64,000 nt of DNA from Turbatrix aceti (lineage: Eukaryota; Nematoda; Chromadorea; Rhabditida; Panagrolaimidae): positions 8,745,547 to 8,809,546 of the forward strand of contig OZ017767.1 in assembly GCA_963969345.1 (NCBI GenBank), written 5' to 3'. Position numbers and translations under genes: made by a program. The notes beneath the pieces are model-generated. The model saw nothing but the letters and a program-made list of their open reading frames with translations. It was not told the origin of the DNA and did not search any database. Position 1 is the first letter of the stretch; the number at the start of each line of letters is the position of its first letter. Positions 34,741 to 44,958 of the stretch are shown piece by piece.

Positions 34741-36255
34741 ATGCAATCCGAAGACAACACCGTGATCGATGATATCCAAGTCGAGCTCGATGACGATGAT
34801 CACTTGTGGGATCGGTTCAGTGAACTCGGGAATGAAATGATAATTACAAAAAGCGGAAGGTAGGCACTTTTTTTCCAACAAGCGTCAAATTTCGTTCTTT
34901 TCACGATTGATGTGTTTATTTTTTTTGATCTACCGGTGCCAATTTTGGCTGCGCAGGTGACTGATTTACGGTTCTGTTGCCGTGTGTCGATGCTTATCGC
35001 TGCTGATCATTATCGTACTTTCCCACAACAATTGTCGGAAAATGCGTTGAGTGAACAATAAAACTTTGCACCTACACCAATTACAAAAGATACTATTATA
35101 ATCTGGTTGCTAAAAATAAAAAAAAAACTTGTAGGAGACTGTTTCCGGCGTTCAAAGTCAGATTCACAGGACTCGACAAAGAGTCAGAATACCAAATTGC
35201 TCTTGATATTATTTCGGTTGATGGCATTCGATACAAATTTCACAATTCTCAATGGAAGGTCGCAGGCGCAGGTGATCCGGAGATGCCAAAACCCGTCAAC
35301 ATTCATCCAGAGTCCCCGGCCACCGGTGAGCACTGGATGACCAATGGTGCAAACTTTCACCGTGTCAAGATCACCAACAATACCATCGATGATCATGACT
35401 TTGTGAGTGTCATTTTTATGGGGTTTTCTATAGAATCTTTTTTTAAGCGAGAAATTTGGCAATTTTGAGATGGATATCCTATCTTGATTGACTTTCCGTT
35501 GGTTACATGACAAACACAAATGCTGTTGTGTGTTCTCAAGTTTAAGCATGTGTGCGTTGGATGCTGCAAAAAATCATGCTAAGTAGAGCTGTCTTATTTG
35601 ACTTGTAATATAACACCTTTGCCAACGAGTTGCATTCTCTATTCAAAACGTTTTGCGTACAACGCATTTTATGGTCATACGATAAATTTATGCCAATGCA
35701 TATCGCGACAGTTATTCTATCAACAAAGCTCCCCGTCTTTGAAAACCCCCACAAAACATTTTCGGCTAATTTTCTCATGAACAGGGTGCGTGACATTGAC
35801 TTTTATCAAAGCTAAATGCGATTTTTATAATTCCATGTATTGCGAATTTAGACGTTCTTGGGGGTGTGGAACAATTGTGACTCAAAATATTAGAAAGTGT
35901 AAAAAAGTCTTGTCGGCCGCGAAAATCAAAGCTTTCTCAAATACTTCTGTACAACATGATCGATGTCATTTGATTTCTTTTCAGACAATTCTGAATTCCA
36001 TGCACAAATACCAGCCACGGATCCACATCGTCAAAGTAATGAATGGCAAAGTATTGTCAAATTTTAAGACATTCACATTTCCACAGACAGAATTCATTGC
36101 CGTCACTGCGTACCAAAATGAACAGGTAAGTCGACCTCCTTTTGTCTACGGTCTTGGATAAACGCGCAATATATGCTGACAACTCTGTATTACAGGTGAT
36201 CAAGCTTAAAATTAGTAGCAACCCATTTCTAATGGGCTTACAACAACAACTTTGA
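34741..36255 (+). CDS. tbx: T-box transcription factor, short, copy 2
   Basis: Exons 34741-34859, 35135-35402, 35985-36125 and 36196-36255 (195 residues). By eye all four exons equal those of copy 1, including the altered end after NPF. The introns differ by small indels and substitutions, for example a 5-base insertion near 35095 and changes near 35487-35560, so it is a genuine second locus and not a repeated read. Expected role as in copy 1. Confidence 0.9.
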
Positions 36256-36544
36256 TATGCTGGTAAACTTTGTTATACTGAAAACACAGATTGGTTGGTG
36301 TTAAGAGAATCCTAACACGATTTGTGTTCTGTTTACACGAAAAATACGCACTTTTGTGATTTATAATTTTTTTCATTTGTTTTTTTGGTTTTGTTTTATG
36401 AATTGTTTTTGTGTTGGAATGTGCAATGATTACATACAATACACAGTTACTGTAGACTATCATACAGCTTTCACACGATTTCTATATGATACTTTTTTAT
36501 TCAACACCATACAATTTGTCAGAAAAAAATCTTCAAGTCGCTGA

Positions 36545-36927
36545 TTACCGTTTTTTGAGATACGGACTTTCAACTGTATACCGGTAAGCCACGTACCGAA
36601 CGAGCTGAAACAAAAAACCTTTTGTATAGGAAAAAATGAATTCAAGCTCACCTGAACCGACTGTGAGACTACGTTTGCGGTATGGCAGGCGCAGAGAAGA
36701 AGGTTGCGTGGGTTGACCTTCCAGGCAAATCGCATGAAAGCGGACGAGTACAAGAGCATGGCTGCTGTCATGTTGCCAGAGATAATGTCGGGATCCTTGC
36801 GGATGTCAGCGAGGGCTGCGAATGGGAGGCTCCAGTTAAGAAGGGGCCCCAAAAAATGGGTCGAGCAAAAGTAGTTGAGCCATTCCTTGCGAGAGTAGCG
36901 AGCAAAGTATGCACGAGCTGCTGCCAT
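36545..36927 (-). CDS. mpc-1: Mitochondrial pyruvate carrier subunit 1, copy 2
   Basis: Exons 36927-36652 and 36604-36545 (111 residues). The coding sequence appears identical to copy 1; the single intron differs by about one base. All MPC1 marks are kept, so a doubled dose of the carrier subunit is possible. No copy remains in the third, partial module. Confidence 0.9.
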
Positions 36928-37497
36928 CTGTATATTGGAAAACTGCCGGGATTTCATTTATCAGTTATCCGGAGGTGTTTTTGCATAAAGATGTTGACGT
37001 GATTTTTGCAAGCAGAATATTTTCCCGAGATTAGAAAAAGGTTTTTGACGTGGAATCGGGGCCTGAAAAATACATTTTAAATCAAAAAAAATTTTCCATG
37101 ATTATTTTACCGGTTTTCTTGTTCGTTAATTCAACAAAGTAAGGCACATAATTTCTGGCGTTCTTTTACTTTTTACGAATTATAAACTTTTATGTTCCAA
37201 GTTAATTGCCGTACGACAAAATCTTTTGGCAATTCATTAAAAAAAAAATATTTTTTTTTATGATAAAACTAATATTTTCGACCGTATTTTTTTGGCTACA
37301 AAATCTGTATTTCTGATTTGAGAGCAGCAAAGTTTTTTTTATTCTTGTAGCAAATTTTTTTCTGAATAGGACATAAAAAATGTTATAATATTTGGAGCAA
37401 TGTTTTTAGAAAGTCAGTCCAGCGTAAATTAGAAATGATTGATTTTATGAAAATTTAATTTCAGAACAAATATGACACCGGAAATAGGCAAACCAAA
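36928..37497. other. Intergenic with gene scrap and module junction
   Basis: Same as 31568-32138. The gene scrap is at about 37050-37117 and the junction at 37124. No gene seen. Confidence 0.7.
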
Positions 37498-39133
37498 TCA
37501 CACATCGAGACTTTTAATGAATTGAAGGACGTCGTCGTGGGTCCCCTGAACAGGCAGTGGACAAAGCTTGCGATGAGCATCGTAGCATTCGGTTGTCTGA
37601 CAGAAAGCATTACACGTCGAACAAATTATAGGATTTGATTTCGGAGAAGGTTTGGAACAGCAAGAAGGCTCCCCCTTGCGGAGGCAGATGGGGCAGTGTC
37701 GTTCGCAATCGTGAAAATAATTGTTGTACCGCAAGCATTTGAAACAAATTATTTCTCCTATAAATAACGGTTAACTAAGAATTATTATTTTTGTTGCACT
37801 GAAGTTGAAAATATTGTCAGCTATAAAACATTTCATGTTTTTTGTTTATTTTAAAACTTTGAATGCTTATTTTTAGGTAATCAATATGTACAGATCAGAA
37901 ACAACCACGAAACGAAATACTCAAATTCAAAGCTTACATTTTTGTTCATCACCGATATCGGAGCAAACATTTTTGATTCTCCGTCGTAAATTAAAAAATG
38001 AAGCGATCAGTAATCCATCAATAGTCTTTGGAAGATTTGTCAGAATAACACGAAGGGATGTGTCCAGAATTACAAAAAGACGCGTCTTTGTCCTTCATCG
38101 AATGAATGATGCTGTCAACGTCGGTGAGCGATAATGGATACTGCAGAGTTGGTGGCAATGATGCTTTGGACAATAGTGTCGTTGACCCTGTTATCGATAC
38201 CAATTTCATATTTTGGACTAACATATTTTTGCGAGAAAGAACACGCCGCCGCGTGAAAGAAGTTGTTTTTATCCGGAGGATGGTCATCCAAATACTTTTT
38301 GACGTACTTCTTCACCGTTTGAACCGTAGGGGAGACAACCGGAGACGACTTTTCTTGCTCGACTTCTTCCACGATTAATTCGACGTCTTCGATGACAGGC
38401 AACTTGGCGGTTTTGTCCTCGTATTCATGGATAATATTTGCGATGCGCTCTTTTCGTTCGCCTTCCAATGTTTCAATTTTGTCATCCACTTCAACGTTTA
38501 CCACATCGATGCGTTGAGTCATTTCTTCGGTGTAAGTCGACAATTGTTTTCGTCGTTCAACCAATTTAGACATTTTTTCAAAATAACTGTTAAAAGCATT
38601 TGTTCCTGCCGTGGCACTTGTAAGTTGTTCTAAAAATGATTGCGTATGCACATAAAAATGGTTTTCTAATTTGCCTTTTTTGTACCGTTCGCTCCGCTCC
38701 CGCTCGTGAGCAGAGCGGGAGCGAAATCAAAATCGCGAGCGCTCCAAGTAAAATTTCAAAATTTTTTAGCCAAATAGAGGCAAAAGTAAAAATTCAAAGA
38801 TTTTACAGGTGTTTAGACAAATTTTAGCGACTATTCTACTCGAAAGTGAACAGAAATTGTAATAAAAATCAGAAAAATTACCATAAATTTTTAAGGGTTT
38901 TTGAAATCAATTTGGTTTTGCCTCTCACTCCTTCAAGATTTGTGCGCTCGCTCCGCTCCCGCTCCCTTTTTTTTCAAAATTATTTCCGATCGCTCCGCTC
39001 CCGCTCAGGAGCGGAGCGATTTTAGGAGCGGTCGAAAACCCTGATAAAAAGTGAATTAATAATGATTCCACTCACTTTGAATTTTTGCAATAGCGGCATC
39101 GACTGCCTTGATTGTGGAAGGAAGAAGCGACAT
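37498..39133 (-). pseudogene. Unrecognised coiled-coil/Cys-His family, copy 3 (several frameshifts, MITE in intron)
   Basis: Start ATG at 39133. Intron 1 is enlarged by a MITE (38660-39043). The coiled-coil exon is open through KYVSPKYEIGIDNRVN. One extra base in GTCAACGACACT (near 38180), another near 38082-38090 and a missing base at the start of exon 3 (near 37757) then break the frame. The Cys/His end is still recognisable (HCPICLRKGEP, CSTCNAFC). It is the most decayed of the three tandem members. Confidence 0.75.
38660..39043. mobile_element. hAT-type MITE (GCTCCGCTCC family), one end degraded
   Basis: The right end, read inward, is CAGGGTTTTCGACCGCTCC. The interior is dense in GCTCCGCTCCCGCTC words in both orientations at each side. 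Flanks are ATAAAAAT (38652-38659) and ATAAAAAG (39044-39051), 7 of 8 bases equal. The left end has lost its CAG and is diverged. It sits in intron 1 of family copy 3, and copies 1 and 2 show the empty site. Confidence 0.75.
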
Positions 39134-39385
39134 GACGACGAAGACAGAGCAACTGTTGATGACAGGTATCAATGATAAAACTGACAATAAACTGCTGTAA
39201 CCTGAGGGAAGGTTGAAGCCTTCTGATAAGAACACCTAGCTCTGTCAGTCGTGAACACGCCCTGTTTGGTGCTTCTCGAAGCTTCGGTTGCTTATCTGCC
39301 GCGTGATTGCTACATTAATTTGGAGATTCCATGCTCTAAATTTTATGATAATTGACTACAATGGAAGAAACCAGGGAGTTATAAT

Positions 39386-39621
39386 CAGTGTAACGCAAAC
39401 CAAAATTATCGCCCTTGCCTCCAGAGGCGAAGGCGATCAGAGGCGCATTTGGTGTCAATTCTCTATTTTTCTATTACAAAATCATAGCAGAAAGCAAAAT
39501 TATGATAAAAGAGCTTTTTTAATTCTATATAAATAAAGCGGTAAAGCTGTTTTTTGACCTGAGGCGAAGGCAATCTGAAGGCGCCTCTGGGGGCGATGAA
39601 GGCGAAGGCGATGTTACACTA
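39386..39621. mobile_element. Probable MITE (GAGGCGAAGGCG family)
   Basis: The ends are CAGTGTAAC and GTTACACTA, inverted except for the first base. The interior is rich in GAGGCGAAGGCGAT words near both ends. Modules 1 and 2 lack it at the same place. The flanks GTTATAAT and GTTAAATG match only in part, so the target duplication is decayed or uncertain. Confidence 0.6.
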
Positions 39622-39761
39622 GTTAAATGCGACCTTTTGTTTTGTTATTATTTATCCAGAAACAAGCACAAAATTTCTCAAACAACTTGATTTCATCCGC
39701 ATCCCAAAGTGTTGCATTTTGTGTAGCGCAAAAATGTTAATTTGAACTCGTGTAAGATTTT

Positions 39762-40053
39762 GATGTCGTGTAGGAGGCGATGTCGTGTACTACACGACGT
39801 CGCCTGTCGTGTAGGTTTGAAAGCTACACGACGACACGAGGCGAGCTACACGACACGACGTTTAGGAAGGTTTCAATGCAAAATTTCGATCAGAATGATA
39901 ACACGTGGAACATTTTTCTATACAATAAAAAAAAAGAAGTAAAAAATTGTAAAATTTTACATAATTTGGCTGTCGAAAAGCGGCATGCCGTGTCGTGTCG
40001 TGTAACAGCTACACGATCGCACGAGGCGACGTAGTGTAGCACACGACGATCGT
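39762..40053. repeat. CTACACGACG-rich self-similar repeat, MITE-like
   Basis: Words such as TACACGACG, GTCGTGTA and GAGGCGA recur in both orientations at 39762-39865 and again at 39985-40050, with an AT-rich core between. The layout equals that of the hAT MITEs but terminal repeats and target duplication are not clear. Confidence 0.5.
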
Positions 40054-40228
40054 GAATCAGTTTTTTTATGCAAAAACACTTGACTTGATTTAGCCGAACG
40101 GCAAAACTTTTTTCAGTAATTTTCAGAATTTGCCGTACCACATTTTTTTAACTTGTTGTCTGTTGTCAAAATTTGATGAAAATTCATTGTCAGTTCACTT
40201 GAAAAATCCAAAACAAAAATTTTATTAT

Positions 40229-42217
40229 TTACTCCCGCTCTTGCCAAAACGGACTGCGCATAACAGTGCCACTCTTCTCGGTTCCGGGAGCGTCACTCAT
40301 CTTCACGACGACATCTCGATTTTGCGTTTGATCTCGGCGAACTACTTCCTGGTGTCCTCCCCGCTTTTTGACATCATCAGGCACGAATCCTTCCTCGTCG
40401 ACCAGGTAGGCGGCGTTGTAGGGCGGACGTTCGGTGGCGCCGGGCGGCCAGTTCTGCGCCATGTAGGACGTCGCATTTGCTACTGCTCGGCGATCTGTTG
40501 GAATCGGGGCCTGAAAAAAAAATACATTTTAACTAAAAAAAATTTTTTTCCATGATTATTTTACCGGTGCAGGTCTCCGAGCTGCCAGGTTGGAAGTTTT
40601 AGGAGACATGACGAAAAGTTCAGAATCCTTCACCGGAGATGCTTCCTGGGTTTGGTCGTCCTTCAACTCGGGGTACATCTGGCGCATTGGGGTACTCGGA
40701 ATCTTTGGCTCCGGGGTAACCAATGGAGGGGGACTCTTCTTATGGGGCTTCGACTTTGGACTCTTTTTCAATTCCCTGGGCGACATTTTGGGCTCCTTGG
40801 GAACGGCTCCAACTTCTCGAGGATTAAAAAAATCACTTTGCGAGCTTTTGGACGTCTGATTCGTCAAAACTGAGGTATCGCTTACAATCGGTGTAGCTGG
40901 CGCTGACAGAAGAGTTGACTCGTTGGAATCCTCGTTTTTGATGTTTTTTTGATAAACGATGGGGGTTATCGAGCCGGAGCTGTTGAGGGTGATCTGCAAA
41001 AAAAGTTGATTTTTTTATGGTTACATAAAAAATTTGAAGTTCACCTCATTACTGTCCAGCGAGCGCCTTTTGCGCTTGTGTTTGTCTTTGCGTTTCTGGT
41101 TTTTCTTTTTCACTTTTTTTGGGGTAGGCGCATAAGTTTCGTTGGGAATCGATCCACCCGATTTTGAGGTGTAAGGGTACTTTTTCTTTTTCATTTTTTT
41201 TGGGATTTCCGTAGACGCAGAAGTTTGGTCGGAAATCGATTCTGCTGATTCTGAGTTTCCAGGCAGCGAAGTCATACTCGTCGACGTAGTCGCTGTTGTC
41301 AAATCTCTGCTATCTGGCGTCGAGGATGTTATCGAGGTTTCAGAAGTCGTCGGCACCGACGTACCCGACGTCACCGACGTTTCCGACGTCACCGACCTGC
41401 TCGATGGGCTTGTAGGCGTCGTAGCCGATACCGATCCATCCGAAATCGCTTGTTGGCGTCGTCGATGTTTCTGATGCTTTTGCTGCTGATAATGGGAAGG
41501 ATACGATGGATAATTCGGGTATCCCGTCACCTGTGGATACTGTCCTGGCATCATCGACGGAATCCACTGACCTCTGCCATCCTTGGTCGGCCAGAAAATG
41601 GCCTGGGGCATGCTTTGTGGCGGTAGCTGGGGTGGTTGACGATTCATCTCGATGTCCTCATCGGTATCTGTCTCGTCGCTGTGCGCGTGATGGCACCTGA
41701 CTTCGTAGCGGGGTGGTTGGATCACGACCGGTGCTGGAAGCTGGACAATTGTTCGACGCGGTGGGTGGTCGCTTGATGTGGAGGATTCTGAAGAGTAAAA
41801 AAAATTTTTCAGACGTCGAAGAAAAAAAATGTTTTTATCCAAACCTGAATCCCTCTTCTGTAGCTTCAATCCACCGTCACCCCTCTTCTCCGGTGATTCA
41901 CCCCGACGCGGAGTCGGCGTTTTCTGTCTTCCGGCATCTTTCGTCTCTCGAAACTGCCCAATCGACATTCCAGAAAATCTGGGAGTCTTTCCAATCTTCG
42001 TATTCTTCACCTTAATCTTCTTGGCATCTCTGTAATCCTTGAGCACGACATTGCATCCAAAGACGACGCAGAAGACAACCATGCCCAGACTCATGGAGAC
42101 GACAAGGACCCCTGCCATCGCGTACAACAGCAGAGTGACATCCGGAGAATCCACGAATTCATCCTTGTAAAGATCATTTCTGTAGGCTTCAAAAGGATCG
42201 ACTGGCGGATCTCTCAT
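40229..42217 (-). CDS. Single-pass membrane protein with long Ser/Thr/Pro- and Lys-rich tail
   Basis: Exons 42217-41845, 41787-41045, 40993-40565 and 40510-40229 join in phase (608 residues). After a 30-residue N-terminus comes one helix (LLLYAMAGVLVVSMSLGMVV with its following FCVVFGC). Next is a basic stop-transfer region (KDYRDAKKIKVKNTK) and a tail of over 500 disordered residues: acidic (HSDETDTDEDIEMN), Gln-rich (HYQQQKHQKHRRRQQ), a Thr/Ser repeat (SVTSETSVTSGTSVPTTS) and Lys clusters (KKMKKKKYPY, KRKDKHKRKRR). No enzyme domain is visible and no family recognised. It shares the layout of the gene at 2906-3950. A scrap of its exon 3/4 border is found in modules 1 and 2, showing it once lay directly beside MPC1. 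Confidence 0.65.
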
Positions 42218-42694
42218 AGCGGATCGTGGATTGTAGCGGACCGAGCGAGCGAAGTCGTGATTATGAACCGCGAGAAAAAAAAACCCGTCAAATGAGTTGT
42301 GTTGATTCGGTGATTTGGCCAGCAATGAATATTTGCGGTGAATAAACGTGAAATGTACGTGGAAAATTTGCTTTTGGTTTTTGCATGCGCGCAGGAAATG
42401 CAAATTTCTTTGATATGTAAATTTTTGCTAGGATTGCAAAATGTAATGAATTTTTATCAGTATTTTATCAGAGTTTTCAAAAAACAACTGCAAATATATT
42501 TTTTACAGATAATTAAGTTTGCATGTTGACATTCATTTTTTTGTGTGCAAAAAGATGAATCGAAAACGCATGGCATAACCACCTGTTACACCATCACGGA
42601 ACTGATATCGAAATTGCGTGAAAAAATGAGCACGCAAAAAAGTGTCAATAGTCTGCTAAAACCACTTGGTATCTTCAGTGACCACGATCGTGTC
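42218..42694. other. Divergent intergenic region
   Basis: It lies between two genes starting away from each other. An in-frame open stretch precedes the next gene's chosen ATG (42695), including an alternative ATG at about 42626. Confidence 0.4.
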
Positions 42695-44325
42695 ATGTCG
42701 TCTTTACCTGTCGTCGATGCTGCAATCCAAAAAATTCAGCGTGAGTTCGATCTGATTATGATTTTTAAATTAAAAAAAATATATATTATCGCATTTTAGA
42801 AAAAATATCAAAGGTGGATTTTCGCTCGGAGAGTTTTTCAAAATTGGTTGATCAACTGTCGCAGTTGAAAACGCGTCGAGAACTTCTGAAAACGTATTCC
42901 GAAGAAGAAATTCAGCGGATAGAAATTGTTAATGCCGAGATAAACAAACGAAAGGATGATCTTGAAGGCGAACGAAAAGAACGGATTGCCAGCATCAAAT
43001 ATGAGTACAAAGATAAGATTGCTGAGTTGCCAGAAATCGATGAAGTTGAGCTTGCCGAAGAAACTGACACGTTGCACACGGTCGAGAGCAGTGAACAAAT
43101 CCAAAAATTTTTCATGCCATCCAAAAGCGCATCGTTGTTGCATTTGAACATCCTTGGGATTAATGATCCAACTAAAACAATGGACAAGACAGCTCGAACT
43201 ATTTATAAATACAAAAAAACATATTTCTACAACCATCCGGAAACCGGCTGGGAAAACTTTTGTCACGCTACTGCGTACTCGTTTTTTGGAATGTATGAAT
43301 GTAGACCGAGTGACATAACTCATAAGTTTGCTCAGGTTATGCTAGACAAGGTTTCCAGTCAATTCTATGCAAAAGCTCCGATATCATTGGCTGCTGTTGA
43401 TGTCATCATCCATTCCGACGAGATACGTGACCGATTTTTTGTTGTCTTTGACACTTCGTTGCAAGTTATCCTGACAAATTTTGCACGTTCTAAATTTTGC
43501 CAGGTTATAATTTTATTGATCTACGACGGTGATTTAAAGCTTTTTGTTCCTATTCCTTACACCTTGAAAACAGTGGGTTTATATTTAATTATAACGTTAG
43601 GAACAGAGTTGTCGACCGAGCCGAGCATCGAGCCGAGCATTCGAGCGAGCCGAGCAAGCCTAGACGCTCGCTCGAATGCTCGGCTCGAAGAATTCCGAGC
43701 CGAGCCTAAAAAATGACCCAAAAATGACGAAAAATGTATTTTTTTTGATGTCAAAACTATGATATTTGTAGTTAATTTACGCTAAATTGTACAATTCCAA
43801 ACACGTTTTTTGTTGTAAAATAGTTTTTGTTGCAGCAAATTTTTTTTTCAAAGCGAAAATTGTGTGGAAAAAATTCCCATGCTCGGTTCGAGCGAGCCGA
43901 GCCGCTCGCTCGAATGCTCGGCTCGAGGGCAACCGAGCCGAGCCGAGCGGCTCGAATGCTCGGCTTGGCAATTTTGGCTCGGTCGACAACTCTGGTTAGG
44001 AATGTAAAAAACATGAATTTTTTTGCTATTTTTTAAGGGAAAAATATTTTGCAACAAGTGTTTCCGTTTCACAACTCGTCAACACAAATGTGAACTCTGC
44101 TGTCCTATCTGTCTGCGTCGTGCCAATTACTACAACAATTGCTCGGAACCTCCGAAACCATTTTCGCTTATTTCGGATTCTGAATCAGCTCAAAGAGCAT
44201 GTCAAAAGTGCCACGCTATCTGCCGAAATCTCGCATGTTTGGAAGAACATTCGAAAATCTGTCCCCGACCTCGTTCCAAGTTTCATGACAACGTTATTCA
44301 ATATATCGAAAGTTTGAATTTATAA
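42695..44325 (+). CDS. Unrecognised coiled-coil/Cys-His family, copy 4 (intact)
   Basis: Exons 42695-42740, 42800-43572 and 44038-44325 join in phase (368 residues). Layout: N-terminal helix (SLPVVDAAIQKIQ); a coiled coil of about 75 residues (KTRRELLKTYSEEEIQRIE onward) ending YKDKIAELPEI; a linker; YNHPETGWENFCHATAYSF; a central domain (SLAAVDVIIHSDE, FFVVFDTSLQVILTNF, ILLIYDGDLKLFVP). A Cys/His cluster closes the protein (CNKCFRF, HKCELCCPICLRR, CQKCHAIC, CLEEHSKICPRP, HDNVIQYIESLNL). At least eight Cys plus His suit two zinc sites. The central domain followed by C-x2-C..H-x-C and C-x2-C..C-x4-H recalls, from memory, the N-terminal part of Maverick/Polinton type-B DNA polymerases. No polymerase is present. 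Intron 2 carries a hAT MITE that splicing would remove. Role unknown. Confidence 0.75.
43604..43994. mobile_element. hAT-type MITE (GAGCCGAGC family, 391 bp)
   Basis: It starts CAGAGTTGTCGACCGAGCC and ends with the exact reverse complement, between perfect 8-base duplications GTTAGGAA (43596-43603, 43995-44002). The interior near each end is packed with CGAGCCGAGC and TCGAGCGAGC words around an AT-rich core. It lies in intron 2 of family copy 4. Confidence 0.92.
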
Positions 44326-44620
44326 GAAAAGATGTTTTTATAAAATGATGTTTTTTGGTAAATCAGTTGTCATTTTGTTATAAAAAACCGAAATCAATTC
44401 GAAATTAATTCTGGCAACGTCAAAATAAACAAAAAAAAACTGACACATTTCAGAAAAGGATTTACCTTGCTTACATAAGATATCAACTTGAATTCATATT
44501 TACTCAAGTTGTGTCAAATAAAAGGGTAAATATCAGTTTGTCTTATCATAATGCATTACCACCTAGTAAAAGTGAACATGATCTGTCAAAAATGTTGTAT
44601 TTTGTGTGTGACAAAAAATT

Positions 44621-44958
44621 TTATTTTTGGACATTTTTTGAAGTCATTGCCATAGTGACGTTCTGTTTCCTTTTCCGGGCGGCATAAAAATGTTTTCTCT
44701 GTTTCCCAATGCAATTTTTATAAATAAATGCGATTTTGGTGCCACCATCCGGATTAGTTACAACTGACCAAGTTTTTCCTCGAGATTGACCTGACCTACC
44801 GTCATTGGTGACCGGAACAATCAATGTGACTGATCCTTTGTTGTTGGCGTGTGGCATGCGGGCGTGAGGTAGAAGTGTATTATCCGGGGTTTGAACAGGA
44901 GAAGAGGGGTGTTCAACCGGGAGAGGTGTTATAACCTTGACAACTTGCTGCGCGTGAA
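44621..44958 (-). CDS. Possible last exon of an unknown basic protein
   Basis: An open frame of about 112 codons follows an acceptor-like CTAAAAG at about 44959. The text is protein-like: Pro-rich first (ITPLPVEHPSSPVQTPDN), then GSVTLIVPVTNDGRSG, GKTWSVVTNPDGGTKIAF and a basic end (KQRKHFYAARKRKQN). No upstream exon could be placed, and the in-frame ATG at 44857 is the alternative start. Family not recognised; it might be a remnant. Confidence 0.35.

Larger units (their letters stand above)
31765..37124. repeat. Tandem module, copy 2 (5.36 kb)
   Basis: Second full module, with the same three genes in the same order and the same end scrap. The borders TTCGTTAATTCAACAAAG at 31764 and 37124 match. 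Confidence 0.9.
37125..39700. repeat. Tandem module, copy 3 (partial)
   Basis: Homology to the other modules covers the family member and continues to about 39700 (matching about 28330 of copy 1), interrupted by MITEs at 38660 and 39386. The T-box and MPC1 parts are absent. Beyond this the intact gene at 40229-42217 begins, of which modules 1 and 2 keep a scrap. Confidence 0.8.
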
